From the NCBI RefSeq assembly GCF_026210795.1, contig NC_089443.1:1240001-1304000 (forward strand): a stretch of 64,000 bases of DNA, in the 5' to 3' direction. The DNA is from Rhizophagus irregularis. Lineage: Eukaryota; Glomeromycota; Glomeromycetes; Glomerales; Glomeraceae. Position 1 is the first letter of the stretch; each line of letters begins with the position of its first letter. The notes under the pieces are model-generated. The model was not told the DNA's origin. It did no database searches and saw nothing but the letters and a program-made list of their open reading frames with translations. Positions 1 to 11,829 of the stretch are shown piece after piece. Both the position numbers and the translations under genes were made by a program.

Positions 1-243
1 TTTCTCAAAGGGGATCCATTCCAAGTAATCACAAGCTTGAGTGGCGTTTAGTTGAGTGTATCGGATTAATTCATCAATCTCTTTATTTTTTGATGTCCAA
101 TATGGAAAGTTTTCTTTCATGGCATTAGTTTCGCATTCCAAACACCATCCAAAAGAAATTCGAGGTTTACCGCATTCTGGGCAATCTTTAAGTTCTTTTG
201 GAGTAAATTTATTTACTTGTTGATAAGATATATTTTCCTCCAT
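1..243 (-). CDS. 5' exon of a kinase-like gene, cut by the left window edge
   Basis: Read on the minus strand from the ATG at 243, the frame is open to base 1 (81 codons) and continues outside the window. It contains a small ribbon-like motif, CPECGKPR followed by WCLECE (CxxC..CxxC), then KENFPYWTS, then EIDELIRYTQLN and DYLEWIPFEK. This is the conserved leader seen before the kinase P-loop in the other copies of this window (20.3 kb and 62.9 kb). The CxxC pairs suggest zinc binding, but this is inference. No frame break is seen here, unlike most copies, so the gene could be intact, but the kinase domain lies off-window. The frame stays open a little upstream of this ATG in a sister copy, so the exact start is uncertain. 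Confidence 0.6.
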   Translation of the reverse strand, partial: MEENISYQQVNKFTPKELKDCPECGKPRISFGWCLECETNAMKENFPYWTSKNKEIDELIRYTQLNATQACDYLEWIPFEK

Positions 244-957
244 TTTGTCAAAATTATCTAAAATATTAATAAATAAATTATTGTTATTAATTACATAATC
301 ACGTGTAACACGACCGTGAGAGAAAAAGCGTTGATTTTTAAATCCGAAAAAATTATGAAGGGAACTATGATGTTTATTGTATTTATCAAAATCTATTATA
401 AGCCTTTAAATGTATTCTAATGATTAATATGTTTAATTTTTCGGACTTATAAATTTACCGATTTCGACTAGTTTGCTAAATTCTTATAAAAGCCAAGATC
501 AGACTTTTTTTCGTAAAAAATAATTAAAATCATGAAGTATATCAAGACGAAATTATTTAAATATTACAGAAATTTGAAGCTATTTATAACATGGCTATAT
601 GGAATAAAACTAAAAGTTTGAAAAAAAAAGACTTCGGACTAACCAAGCTAACAGTTAGATAAGAAAAAATACGCGATATTAATAAAGTATCTACCTTTGG
701 TTTCTTTTATTTTAATTTTATCTGGTCATTTTTCTCCAAATTCTTACGATTAATATTTACTTCTTACGGGAGACATTCTCCGCTTAACTCGTTTTTAAGT
801 AACCTCAATAGTTTATTGGTTCTCCATAAATTCCTTTTTGTTTTTAGTTATATAACTCGTGGCAAATTTAGATAGGTACAAATTACGTCAATACAGAAGG
901 ATTGGGCTACTTATTTGGACAACAGTGTTGCAAAAGTATCGGACTTGACCCTTCTGA

Positions 958-1062
958 GGGTGTCATCTTGACCCGCTGCATGCACGTTGTCGATCACATA
1001 TATTTTACAATACTCCATGAATAGGATCGACAACGTGCATGCAGCGGGTCAAGATGACACCC
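958..1062. repeat. Perfect 38-bp inverted repeat (foldback insertion)
   Basis: The arm at 958-995 (starting GGGTGTCATCTTGACCCGCT) is the exact reverse complement of 1,025-1,062, with a 29-base loop. The sister copies of this flank (around 21,880 and 63,560) run from AGTGTTACCAA to TACGGATAAAAA with only ~15-25 bases between, so the hairpin is an insertion specific to this copy. The flank also holds a further TTGACCC at about 943-950. It is probably a small foldback or MITE; no clear target duplication is visible. Confidence 0.85.
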
Positions 1063-1283
1063 CAGACTATACGGATAAAAAAGGTTGAAAGGGTTGGGGT
1101 AACTGAAAAAAAAAGGTAATCTAGTGTGACACAAGATTATCATCTTCTGAGAATACAAAATGAATTTTGGAATACTATTATAAAAATATTTAAGAATAAT
1201 ATAAACTGTGAAAAAATTTTTTCTTTCAGAGTATACATTTATGTTAGATTTAATATTTGAAAATAGGGTTGATCTTATTATTA

Positions 1284-1329
1284 CAAAAATAAAATAAAAT
1301 AAATAAATAAATAAATAAAATAAAATAAT
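1284..1329. repeat. AAAT/AAAAT microsatellite
   Basis: Simple repeat of AAAAT and AAAT units. The sister block at 22,137-22,155 has a shorter version. Confidence 0.9.
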
Positions 1330-2774
1330 GAAATACATAAAAGTATTTAAAACATTTTGTATCACAAAAAAAAAAGAAAGAAAGAAAGTTCCATTAGTAA
1401 AAATTTCGGACCTAATAATGAAGATAAAAATAATAAAAATTAAAAGAATTATAAATTTGTAATATATTATATTATTTGATCATTCTTTAAGGGTTTGTAC
1501 CAACTCGATATTGAAATCTATCTCTCTCTTATCTTTTAAATTGCAAGCCACTATAATTCCCTACAAGATTACCTATTTAACAAGGCAAGAAAATTCTTGA
1601 TTTTTTACAGTATAATATAAGTATCAAAATTTCAAGGTGGTAGTTTTGATTTAAAGACTCATTATTACGTTAACTTAAGACGCAACAACCAATATAGTAT
1701 ATTAAGCTTCTTTCTTTCTCTACTTCGCTTTTTTGTGCTGTATAGTATAAGTTCTTGCCAAGACGCTCTACTGCGCTTTCTTTGTCATAATGTGATTTGA
1801 TTTAAAGGAGCTCGAAAATTTTGATCGAAAACATTATATAGCAAAATGTACAAAAAAAACTCCGTAATACCAATTTTTGGTGCAATATGAATAAGCCACG
1901 GTTTTGAACTTCTATTTTTTGACTTCTTTATTTAAAATTTTTGGTTTGAAACTTTTGTATGAAGCTTTAAACTTCGCGAATGTCTATTTGTTTCTGGTGA
2001 ATGTGAAATAAAGAATATTATTGGTTTCCATTTTATTGGTTTAGTTTTGAGTCAACAATATCCATATATAGAAATATATCCATTATGTAAATATACACTA
2101 TTTTTTTTTATTTTTAAATATTAGTTCTTTGTATACTTTGAACAAGTTTAAACGTATGAATAAATAAATCACTCTTTAAACATATCAGATATGGTATTTT
2201 AAAGAATATTAGATTGTCTTAAAATAACTGATTTCATATACCGGTAAATTATTTAACCGGTTGTTTATCTGGCACATGACACAACCCCGGTGGACATTTA
2301 CAATAGTAAAATTTATCTAGGAAGGATACTCTACTCTTAAATTTATTTATTTTTTTTATATAATTAGAGAGTTCAAAGATGAGATTACTAGAAATAGAAT
2401 TTAATTGACCTTAATTTGTAAGTAAATGAAAGAATGAAAGTAAATTCGAGTCAATTTTACTTATTTATAGTGTTGTTTCATGTGACACTTTTATTAGTTT
2501 TATAAATATTAGTATTGATGCCTTTTTTCTCGAAACTTATATGAACAAATTAAAATTTTCATTTACACAATATTAACCATCAATTTTTTAGAAAAATATG
2601 CAATAAACATTGCCAAATATCCATTATATCACTTCTAAATAGGTTAAATCGTTAAAGAGCAACTTCCATTATGAAAACTTCATATTTTCTTCTTTATGAT
2701 TTATTATGATTTAATTATATTTAGAAGTTCTGTAGCAAATACTATCAATCATTTTTTGATTTAATAGAGATTAT

Positions 2775-2965
2775 AATGAACCAGTTAGGAAGTTACGTCA
2801 AATTGTCATAAAAAAAAAAGACCGGATCTTTATTTAGATAATTTTTAAGACTTCATGTTTACATTTATTTCTGAAAGAAAGTAAACAAAAAATCTTCAAA
2901 AAGAAAGAAGTACGCGACGAAAGTTGTGACACACAATATCTTTTAATATTACACAATTCTTTCTT
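2775..2965. repeat. Repeat copy shared with 14,215-14,510
   Basis: The phrase GACCGGATCTTTATTTAGAT at 2,820 recurs with one difference at 14,242, and the similarity continues through the AAAGAGGTACGTGACA-like and GAATCTAG-like phrases. The 14 kb copy is longer because it contains extra sequence with a short GGGTCAA hairpin. No coding sequence is visible in either copy. Confidence 0.6.
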
Positions 2966-3039
2966 TGAATCTAAAGCGAATCTAGGGAAATAAAAATTCG
3001 TAAATTTATTTAATAAAGGAAAAAACAGATCACAGCGAA

Positions 3040-3180
3040 GGACTATATACTACGCGTATCGGTTTTACATATGTCTCGTTGTCAATGAGTCGTCAGCGAT
3101 ACGAGCATTTATATTTAGAAACCTTTTTGTAAATTATCCCGCAAATTTTCTGCGATTTTTCATTCGGAATGGAGCCAATA
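3040..3180 (-). pseudogene. Short decayed kinase C-lobe fragment
   Basis: The minus strand resembles the catalytic-loop region of the kinase copies at 4.4 and 62.3 kb. A CATTCCGAATG phrase corresponds to the IHSE segment, and GCGATACGAGC matches the DARIAD segment (GCAATACGAGC at 4,407). The frame is broken by several stops. Only this short piece remains, so it is a relic, supported by local similarity alone. Confidence 0.45.
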
Positions 3181-3553
3181 CGATATGACATATAAGTATT
3201 AAGTACAATAAAATTGAAATATGTCGCAACGTAGCTATTAGTATTGGGTGAATATATATCTATTAGATGCAAAACATTTGTCATGTATTGTATTATATTT
3301 CTTAAAATTTATTTATATACGCGGGTTTAATGATATTTATTTTACAATGATAGAAATTTTAATATTGCAATCAGCGTAATCAGCGTTCGGCATTATTTTT
3401 ATCTACTAGTATATAATTGCTGAAAAATCAGTGGCTCATTTGACGTTCATAGTAAAGTAAAAATAACCTGACAGTATTTATTAGTTAACTTTATTTCTTC
3501 ATGGAATGGGTATTACGAGTATGAATTTACATTATTTGTCTTGGAGCTAATAT

Positions 3554-3839
3554 ATGAAGAAAACTTTCTTATTGGACATCAGGAAATAAAGAGATTGACG
3601 AATTAATACAATACACACAACTAAGTTCCGCTTGAAATTTGTGAACGCTTGAAATGGATCCGAAATACTTAGTGCTGATAAGAATGGATTCAATAGTCCC
3701 ATTCGACTCTTTGGATGGAAAGGATTTGGATAGATTTGGATAAATTTGGGACGACGGTACATAACGACCAGGGCCAATGAATGTTGCTTTGAAACGTCTT
3801 GATCATTTACTAAACGTTTCAACATCATCATTAATCATG
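3554..3839 (+). pseudogene. Kinase N-lobe exon fragment, plus strand, broken
   Basis: The plus strand gives pieces of the family leader (ENF-YWTSGNKEIDELIQYTQ at 3,558-3,628) and the N-lobe segment GPMNVALKRL followed by DHLLN up to about 3,839, where TAAATCAT follows. Between them the frame is broken and the P-loop is not readable. VALK carries the expected ATP-binding lysine. It faces the minus-strand kinase relic at 3,960-5,280 tail to tail. The same pairing recurs at 10.4-11.6 and 60.2-61.6 kb. Confidence 0.65.
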
Positions 3840-3959
3840 TAAATCATACTTATCGTAAATTTTCGACCTATTTATATGAGTTATTAACGTTAAAAATCTC
3901 GATAAAAATTCACTGTTATAATATTAGGTGTTGATATGACCAAAGTACAACGACATAAA

Positions 3960-5280
3960 TTTTGGCTTATATGCCTTGGGATGTTACTTCATTCCCCGTC
4001 TCTTTTCCCTACATTGTCTGAAATATTTGGATCATCATAATTTAAAATAATCCATACTTCTAATTTTTATTTAAATAAAGTACCGTCGGACGTTTTTTTG
4101 GATCATCATCCCGACATTGTCGCAATTCTGAATAAAATCTTGGCGTATCCTCAGGGATTTCAAGTCTTTTACCATCGCAAATATCCTTTGCCAAGTAATA
4201 TCATGTGCTCTATTTAATATACCACGGTCTTTTTCAGGTTGCAAGAGTATTCATAACAATACCATATGAATATATTCCAAGGGCTACTAGTACTATGATT
4301 TTCGCCACGTAAAACTTCCGGCGCAACATATGGTAAGACCCCATATCTTTGAATTGCATCATTATTTATGTCATTATCACATAGCCCATGAAGACCAACG
4401 TCAGCAATACGAGCATCCGTAGATACCTTTTCGTCTGTTCGACAAGTAAGTTTCCTCCGTGAAGATTTCCGTGAATTTTCCCTCGGAATGGATTCTTTCA
4501 AGACCTCCAGTGATACCCCATAACATATCGACCATATCTCTATCTCTCCAAGAATAATTTCATTGCAATGATCAAGATATTGATAAAGATTTCCGTTTTC
4601 GTAATACTTCATTACAATCATATAACTTGATGTTGGATCTTTTGTAATACCAAACATTCCAGCTAATGAAGCAGATTGTAGATTTGTGATATGCTCTATC
4701 TATTAAACAACAAGCGTTAGTAAAGTTAACGCTAATTTTAGGCATGTGATAATCTCAAAATTTATAATGCCGGACCGAACTATGAAACGTTGATAGTAAT
4801 TCTGGCTGACACTATCAATTTGATCATCTTGATAATCGAATACTTTATTCAAAGTTAACTTGCGCTGTTATTACTACTTATTTACTTTAAAGTAATTGTG
4901 CAATTAATAGAATCCTCTTTAAGATTGAAAAAATATATTAACTTGAAATGTTTTGTGAATTATCAAGAAGTTTTAAAGCAACATTCATTGGTCCAGCTCG
5001 AGTCCATTCTTGTGCACCATCATCCCAAATCCATCTAAGTTGAATAAATCTAAACTTGGATAACTTTAATTGAGTGTAGCAAATTAATTCATCAATATCA
5101 TTATTTCCTGATGTCCGATGAGGAAAATTTTCTTTCATGGTATTAGTATCATAACTCGTAAGTGTCGTATTTCAAGCACCACCCAAAGAAATTCGTGTTT
5201 TACTGTATTCTAGACAATCATTCAATTCTTTTAGAATATCCTTGTTGATAAGATAAATCTTCTTGTATATTGATTCAGAA
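3960..5280 (-). pseudogene. Kinase-like pseudogene with CxxC leader, broken
   Basis: Reading leftwards: a damaged leader (SYQQG, then TRISLG, then KENFPHRTSGNNDIDELICY) at about 5,260-5,040; the N-lobe piece GPMNVALKLLDNSQNISS ending near 4,938; an intron-like gap; then FGITKDPTSSYMIVMKYYE, YQYLDHCN and GGLERIHSE from 4,660 to 4,495. Beyond that the frame shifts, giving a G-N-L-H-G-G-N catalytic loop, DARIADVGLHG, and YGVLPYVAPEVLRGE. The C-lobe continues in other frames to about 3,985. The P-loop segment is missing between leader and N-lobe. The catalytic-loop aspartate is replaced by asparagine and DFG reads DVG, so even an unbroken ancestor may have been a pseudokinase. Introns are partly preserved. 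Confidence 0.75.
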
Positions 5281-5748
5281 ATGTTTAATCTTAAAAGTTA
5301 AAATTAATTACTAGTTACACCACGTGATATACTGATCGACAAACGCGCTTGAAAAAGGAAAATTATATGCTACCATATATATCAAAATTTCCTTAAAATG
5401 ATTTCGACTAGTTTGATATATCAGACTTTTTCTCGTAAAAAAAAAAATAAAAAGAATTAGGAAAATGTAGAATATTAAAAAATTCGGAAAAAAATAAAAA
5501 AAAAAGAGTGTTATTTAATATATAATGAATGGAACAAGGAATTCGGGTGAAGATTCATAAAATACATATAATACAAGATTTTTGAAAAAAAAGAACAAAT
5601 TTTATAGATTAAAAATGGTAATATTTGATATCCTAAAATGAATCGGTGTTGTATAGTGTTCAGTTGTATAATGAATGGAATAATAAGTGAAGATACATAA
5701 AGTACATTTAATAATTATTTTTTTTTAATAGGCCATAAGTTGATAAAG
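5281..5748. other. Non-coding spacer downstream of microprotein copy A
   Basis: AT-rich sequence. It holds two related phrases, TATAATGAATGGAA at about 5,520 and 5,672, which also occur beside the microprotein copy at 36.4 kb, so part of this spacer was duplicated with that gene. No frame worth calling. Confidence 0.5.
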
Positions 5749-5913
5749 TTAATGAAAAGAAATTCCATTGAAAAATTCAGTAACTAAAATATTTGTACTT
5801 TGTTGTTGAGAAAGGTTCGCGATAAGTCTCGATGTGTTTTCTAAGTTAAGTCGAAAATGACTTCTAATAATTCTTTGTCTTCTTAATTGTTTTTGTCTTT
5901 TTTGAGAAGGCAT
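5749..5913 (-). CDS. Basic microprotein family, copy A (54 aa)
   Basis: A complete frame from the ATG at 5,913 to a TAA at 5,749. The N-terminal half is strongly basic and Gln-rich (MPSQKRQKQLRRQRIIR, then HFRLN). The C-terminal half contains NTSRL, IAN and ends FFNGISFH. Three further copies lie at 16,047-16,229, 36,457-36,633 and 38,833-39,012. This copy lacks six codons in the middle relative to copy B (and has one extra Gln), yet stays in frame. The upstream region has the same polypyrimidine/TATAC layout as the sisters. The function is unknown; the basic N-terminus suggests nucleic-acid binding or nuclear import, which is inference. It could also be one exon of a longer gene or part of a mobile unit. 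Confidence 0.6.
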   Translation of the reverse strand: MPSQKRQKQLRRQRIIRSHFRLNLENTSRLIANLSQQQSTNILVTEFFNGISFH

Positions 5914-6305
5914 TTTCGTTTTTATGATGTACGTATATTAAGAAGGATAAAAAAAAAATAATATTTGTAGGAAGGGAATGAAAATAAAAGATACATATAT
6001 ATATATACTGTGTGTGTGTATATATAATATAATATATAATGACGTATTTATACAATATTTGAATGTTCAATAATAACTAATCCGAATATGTATATCATCA
6101 TAGATATTAAATATTTTCTTTTACGCATATTATTGAATATTATTATATTATTTTATAATATATATATCTGTTTTTATTATATTTTAAAAAAGAAAACATG
6201 AAGAACGCGTTGAACCGGGGAATTTCACCTATAATTAATTTTAAAAAATTTTTGATAAATGAAATATTTATATTTGGCGTCTTTCGTGAAATTAAACCTT
6301 GATTT

Positions 6306-6364
6306 GCAACGTTTATATTGCACAAAAAAAAGCGAGCAACGTTTATATTACACAAAAAAAGCGA
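6306..6364. repeat. Tandem duplication of a 30-bp unit
   Basis: The unit GCAACGTTTATATT(G/A)CAC followed by an A-run and GCGA occurs twice back to back (6,306-6,335 and 6,336-6,364), with one substitution and one base less in the A-run of the second unit. Confidence 0.9.
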
Positions 6365-8962
6365 GCCTTATCCTTTTTTGAAAGGTTATGACTTAAACGC
6401 GTACTAAAAGAAAAATTAAATAAATCCGATTGTGTTATATAATATAAAATAATATAAATAAAAATTTATTCATTATAAAATGCATAAATGGAAATATAGA
6501 ACCCTATTCATGGTACGTTGTTATTTGTATATCCCTAATTAGCTATTAATCTATTATCGTTAAATATAACTAATTATGTCACTATTTAAATTCACGAAAA
6601 ATAAAAATTTAATCGCGTGTAATGTATCAGATAGATTACAGTATATATAAATTATGAACACAAATAAATCCGATTAATTTAATTTAGTAATTTAATTTTA
6701 ATGGATCGAAACATAATTTATATACAATGAACACGTATATATTTTTTCCGCGCATATTTCTTTATGGATAATCATCGGATCATCTAACGGCATTTAATAT
6801 AGTGAATATTTTCTAAAGAAAGTTAAATTTGTATCTAATCATCGAAAATCAACCGGCAAAAGTTTTTTTAAGCTTTTTGAGGTTTCATAAATTTTCCATT
6901 TATATTTTTAAAATAATTTAATTGCCTATAAACAGCGGTATTTTCATGTATCTTGTCGATCCCGGATGAGCCGTGATTTTTTTTTTTTGTTCTTTTAATT
7001 TTTATTTACTTAAATTAGTTGTATCTCTGCAATTTATTATAATTTTAATTAATTGGTGACGTTCAAAAATAAAATGAAGAATAATTTTTTTTGCCTATTT
7101 AATAATTATTAACCAAACTTTATTATTCTAGTTATTCAAATATTATTCGTTGAATAATTCTTTTTCTTATCTACTATAAAAAATTCATTTATTAACGAAT
7201 CCAAATCCGGTTTCTATGGAATAGTGGAATTAATATACCTTAAATTTACATACTTACACATACAACAAAGAATATTTTTAAGCTTTATTTTTATTCGCGT
7301 TTATTATTAAAACGTTCACATCAAGTATGGTACATCAGGTTTATCAGATAGTAAACGGATAAAACTTTGATAAACTCTCCATTATAGTTTCTATTTATTT
7401 TTTTTTGGCAAGATAATGATATTAAAACAATAACAGCTATTATTAATTGTATAATTCGACATTAAACCTAGTCCTGAAGTACTATTGATATGTGAATAAA
7501 AAAAGCTTTGTCTTTTTTTCCTTTCAAAGTTTATAAACTAAAAAGAATCTTTTTTCTAAAAAAAATGATGTAACACCATAATAATACTGTAATAGATTAT
7601 AAAGTCCGAATTCTCTAATAACCAATACCCATACTTAAATCGTAAATTCAGTTTTATGTAGTAATATGTATGATAACGGCTAATAGCAAAAATTTTTATT
7701 GTACCTAAGTTGCGTACCCATATTTGTTATAATACATTTAAAGTTAAATAAATAAAATTCATGAGAAGTAATATGCAATATAGCAGAAATCAAGTATTGC
7801 AACAAAGAAATTGAAATTATGATTGTTGTTTTTCAGAACAATGTCAAATAAGCTGTTATGTATTACATAATAAGAAAAAAAAATAAGAATTGTTATTATT
7901 CGCCAAATTTTTATTGTACAAAATGCAAAGTAAAAGTAACGTGCAAAAAAATTTTTTTCTTATCCATAATCATTTTTTTCCTTCTTTTATTTTTCACGCA
8001 TGAATTGGGGATCTCCTTTTTTTTAAAAAAAAATTAATTTTTATTTTTATTTTATTTTATAATTTTTGAGTCACGGAATTCGGATATTTTTCTCTTTTTC
8101 AGTCCATTGTAAAGACGGGGCGGTGTTTACCGTTATTACGGCATTCCTACTTTAAAATATTTTGAATATCATTACTTTAATACTTTAATATATCATTTCC
8201 ATTATGAATTTTGATTAAAAACTATATTTTAAAAATAATTTTTATTATTATTATATAAATTTACATTTTAAAAATGATCGATTAACCGACCGCTTAAAAT
8301 AGATATTTTTATCAAAAATACGTATCGGCGCAGTAATTACTTTTGTTATATAAATTTCATACACATGATATGCACATTATTATAAAATGGTAACACATAT
8401 TTCTTATTGAAATTACCATTTTTGATTTTGGTCCCTGAATGTTAAGTTATATTAGGAATTACAAAAAGGGTTTCTTACCTTGTATACATTTTAATAGGAT
8501 ATATTTAGATTTGAGTCATGTTCCATTCTTCATTGATTATTATTATTATTTTTTTATATAAATCAATCATCTTACCCCTTAAAATATTATCTAGTTATAT
8601 ATATTTTCTCAAAAGATATTCGGTAGAGAAAAAACTATAGATGATTAGCATACAAGAAAGTCATTAGATAATTTCGATCAATAGTATACATATAGACCGG
8701 CATCGGCATCAACATCATGCGTTGCACAATTAATAAAACTTATGCATTAACTTTGTTCAAATGCCTTATCTGTAATTATCCGCGAAAAAATAATAATTAT
8801 AACTGATAATAGATTATGAGAATTACCCCATTTTAAATACAAATCCGGTTTTTAAGTTTTTTAATATTTACATTTATGGAATAAAATAGATGTGGGTGAG
8901 AATATGATATAAGGGGCATCTTAGGGGGCAACTCATATTATTATTATCACTAATATAATAAT

Positions 8963-8988
8963 TCTTTCTTTCTTTCTTTCTTTCTTTT
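8963..8988. repeat. TTTC microsatellite
   Basis: Six or more CTTT units in a row, followed by a T-run. Confidence 0.95.
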
Positions 8989-10199
8989 TTATTTACTTTA
9001 TGTTATTTTATTTTATTTATTATTTATTTATCTATTATTATTTATTACTAAAAGTTTAAACTATATATTATTTTTTTCTTTTAATATTTTAGAAATATCA
9101 GGGGTAGTTATATGAAATATTCATTTTACCCTTAAATAAAAAAAAATTTTTTTTTAAGATTATTGTATAAACCGAAAAGAGATTAAAAATAAAGATTATA
9201 AACAAAAAAAGACTAAAAATAAAAAAAAAACATCCACGCAAATAAAATATTATAAAATAAAATCATGATAGCGTTTCAAATTCTGTATCAAAAAATTGAC
9301 GGTTTGACAGACAACGCGTTGAAAAATTTTTATAAAACGTTTAATTTAAACTATAAAAGATAAAATATTAGTTACTAAATTAATTTATTTTAAATTTGAA
9401 AACGATAAATAAAATATATAAAAATTTATTTAATAAATTAACTAGCCGATTATATAATTATATTATACTAATATAAAACGAATTAAACCAAATAATAACC
9501 AGTATTTTTCATATCAATTTAATTTTTAATATACAAAGGTTTATATTTAATATATTCATTGTTATAATTCAATATGATCTATCAAAACAACAATTTTAAT
9601 ATGTTATGTAATATAATGAACATTATTGTAACATTAATAATAATATTCATATGAACTTTGTTTATTTTTCCTCACTGGGTCCGGGTAACAAACAATTATT
9701 ATTAATTTGTGTAATATACTACTCTAAAATGGCTATTATTACGTTATATTTTTAACTTTTGCATGCTAAAATTGACTATTACGTATACATGTTTTTATTT
9801 ATTGAATCCTACATTTTTTTCATGTTTATTGATGTATTGATAAAAATCGTTCATGTAAAGTATTTTTTATCCTTTGTTAAAAAAAAAAATTTTAACTTTT
9901 GAAAAATTTCGTTTGTTACTGTGTAACATATATTAATTCAAGGGCGATAATTTCATGGTAGCCCGGATCGACATCCCTGGATCTTTGGTTTGTTTACTGT
10001 AACATTAGAAACTAATTTTCTGTATCATTTTTTTTATTAATAGAATGCTCGTCTGATAATATAGGACGCTTTTTGTATCTTTAACATTATTGAATTTAAA
10101 CATTTAACCATCCTTCCCACAAAGTCTATTATATTACTGTAAGACGTAAATCTTTGGTAGAGCTTTTCCGTTTTCATAGTTTCGTTACGTTCATATTAT

Positions 10200-10262
10200 T
10201 GGATGTTGGATCTTTTGTAATACCAAATGTTTTACTAATGAAGCGGATTGTAAGCTTTTATG
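10200..10262 (-). pseudogene. Isolated fragment of kinase exon 2
   Basis: The minus strand reads LQSASLV, then HFGITKDPTS, the start of the second kinase exon seen at 4.65, 12.5 and 62.5 kb. It is cut on both sides and sits just left of the duplicated block that starts near 10,300. Confidence 0.55.
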
Positions 10263-10429
10263 ATATATTGAATTTATAAAAAAATTATATGAGAATACCG
10301 TCGGTATGTTATAATGCGTTTATTGGAGGGGATATTTTATTAGCAATACAACTTTCATATATTGAAAATTATATAAAATCCATATTCTAACGATATCGTT
10401 TAATTTTTGGTATTATTTTTAAATTGCTA

Positions 10430-10640
10430 AAAATAATTCTTATCAGACATTATTCCGATACACTACCTAAACTTGCGGCAGAGTTGATAAGGATAGATTC
10501 AATGGCTTCTACTCGGCTCTGAGTTGCATAGATAAATTTGAGATGACGATACACAAGAATGGATTCGAGCAGGGCCAATGAATGTTGCTTTGAAACGTCT
10601 TGATAGTTTACTAAACGGTTCGACTTCTACATTAATCATG
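10430..10640 (+). pseudogene. Kinase N-lobe fragment, plus strand, broken
   Basis: The plus strand keeps a trace of the leader (TATCAGACATTATTC at 10,441), then a GFYSAL piece corresponding to the family's S-V-Y-S-A-L, then AGPMNVALKRLDSLLN and STSTLIM, ending before TAAATCATGG. Indels break the frame in the middle. It is closely similar to 60,203-60,416. Confidence 0.6.
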
Positions 10641-10789
10641 TAAATCATGGTTGTGGAAATTAAATTTGCATTCTATCTATAAAAATAATAATAAATTGTT
10701 AGTTATTAAGTTGAATATCTCGATAATATAAGTAAAAATTTATTTTATAATTATGTGTCAATATGTCTTGGGACGTACCTTTTACACAA

Positions 10790-11640
10790 TTTGGAAGGAT
10801 TTAGATATTTGGATCATCACAAATTAAAATAATCCATTTTCCTGATTTTTTCGCATTAAATCTATATAAATATCGTTTGCCAAATTAATATCATGTACTG
10901 TACTCTATCTATTATTCCAGGATCTTTATCCGGTTACAAGAATAGTATCCATAATATCAAATGACATCAGAAGCAGTATTGTGATTTCCGTCATGTAAAA
11001 CTTTCGGTGCAATATATGGTTAGTCTCATGTCTGCATTAATAATCAGGTCTATATCAAAATGCAGATTAATCATAGTAATTCACAACTTATGTAACGATC
11101 CCATATATTCAAAACTAACCAAATTTTCCGAAACTCCATTTTTTAGTATACCAATATGCTTCCATCATAGTCACTTGGTCCATATCACCGATACGAGCAT
11201 CTTTAGATACAATAAGTAACTTTCTTCCAATAGATTTTCAAGACCTTCAGTGATTCGCTCCCCATAACATATCTCCAGGAAAGAATTACATTATGATGGT
11301 CAAGATATTGACAAAGATTCATTACGATCGAAGTAGTACCAAATATTCCAGATAAAAGCTACAGTAGCAAAATGGCGTAGTGTTCCGTAGTAAAGTCACG
11401 TGTTAAAACTTGGTTCTATAAATTTGGTCAAAATTACTGAAAATAGTAATTTACATGATTTAATGTAAAATTCGTAAAATTCGAAATGTTTTAAATGTTT
11501 TGTAAATTATCGAGACGCTTTAAAGAGACATTCATTGGCCAGCTCGAGTCCATATTTTCGCACCATCCTTTCAAATTATAGCAATCACAGTCGCAAACAC
11601 CATCCAAAAGAGTGTTACCACACGTAAATTATTCCTTGTT
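10790..11640 (-). pseudogene. Truncated kinase-like pseudogene, minus strand
   Basis: From right to left: a short leader trace (KDLSCQQG), then a join that places GVCDCDCYNL next to DSSWPMNVSLKRLDNLQN, so most of the leader and the P-loop are deleted. Catalytic-domain pieces follow (around 11,340-10,900) with many stops and missing segments. The catalytic loop is not readable because the segment between GLEN and the DARIxD-like region is deleted. The copy at 60,560-61,640 has the same internal deletions, so they predate the duplication. Confidence 0.65.
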
Positions 11641-11829
11641 GGCACGATAAATCTTTTTCCAGTTTACTAAAATTTCCAGTACTGAAAATCTATTATAATT
11701 ACATCATATACTGTATGTAACTAATATTATATAATTTAATAATTATGAGGATAATCTGAAGTTAAAAAAAATTGATTATAATTAATATTTCATGTTATTC
11801 GGAAAGTGCTTCGGAATGTACAGTACTTC

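Larger units (their letters stand above)
1..2600. repeat. Segmental duplication block, copy 1 (kinase 5' exon plus 5' flank)
   Basis: By eye this block aligns with 20,480-23,210 and, up to the right edge, with 62,860-64,000. Shared landmarks are the kinase leader exon, the run ending in ATACGCGAT near 680, GGACAACAGTGTT near 918, the phrase around TACCAACTCGAT near 1,500, and the stretch at 2,345-2,580 that matches 23,015-23,205. Apart from the leader exon at the left edge I see no coding sequence in it. This copy carries an inverted-repeat insertion at about 930-1,065 that the sisters lack. Confidence 0.8.
5914..10190. other. Long AT-rich stretch without recognisable genes
   Basis: The first ~100 bases are the likely 5' region of the microprotein gene (TA-rich, then a pyrimidine tract). 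Beyond it I see only homopolymer-rich sequence, one short tandem duplication (6,306-6,364) and a TTTC microsatellite (8,963-8,988). The open frames here are short and have AT-driven composition. No family is recognised. Confidence 0.5.

Noticed and set aside
994-1365. 123-codon minus-strand frame
   Set aside because: Runs through the foldback and the AAAT microsatellite; residues are AT-driven and the sister blocks do not keep the frame.
11007-11219. Plus-strand 70-codon frame
   Set aside because: Antisense shadow of the minus-strand kinase relic at 10,790-11,640.
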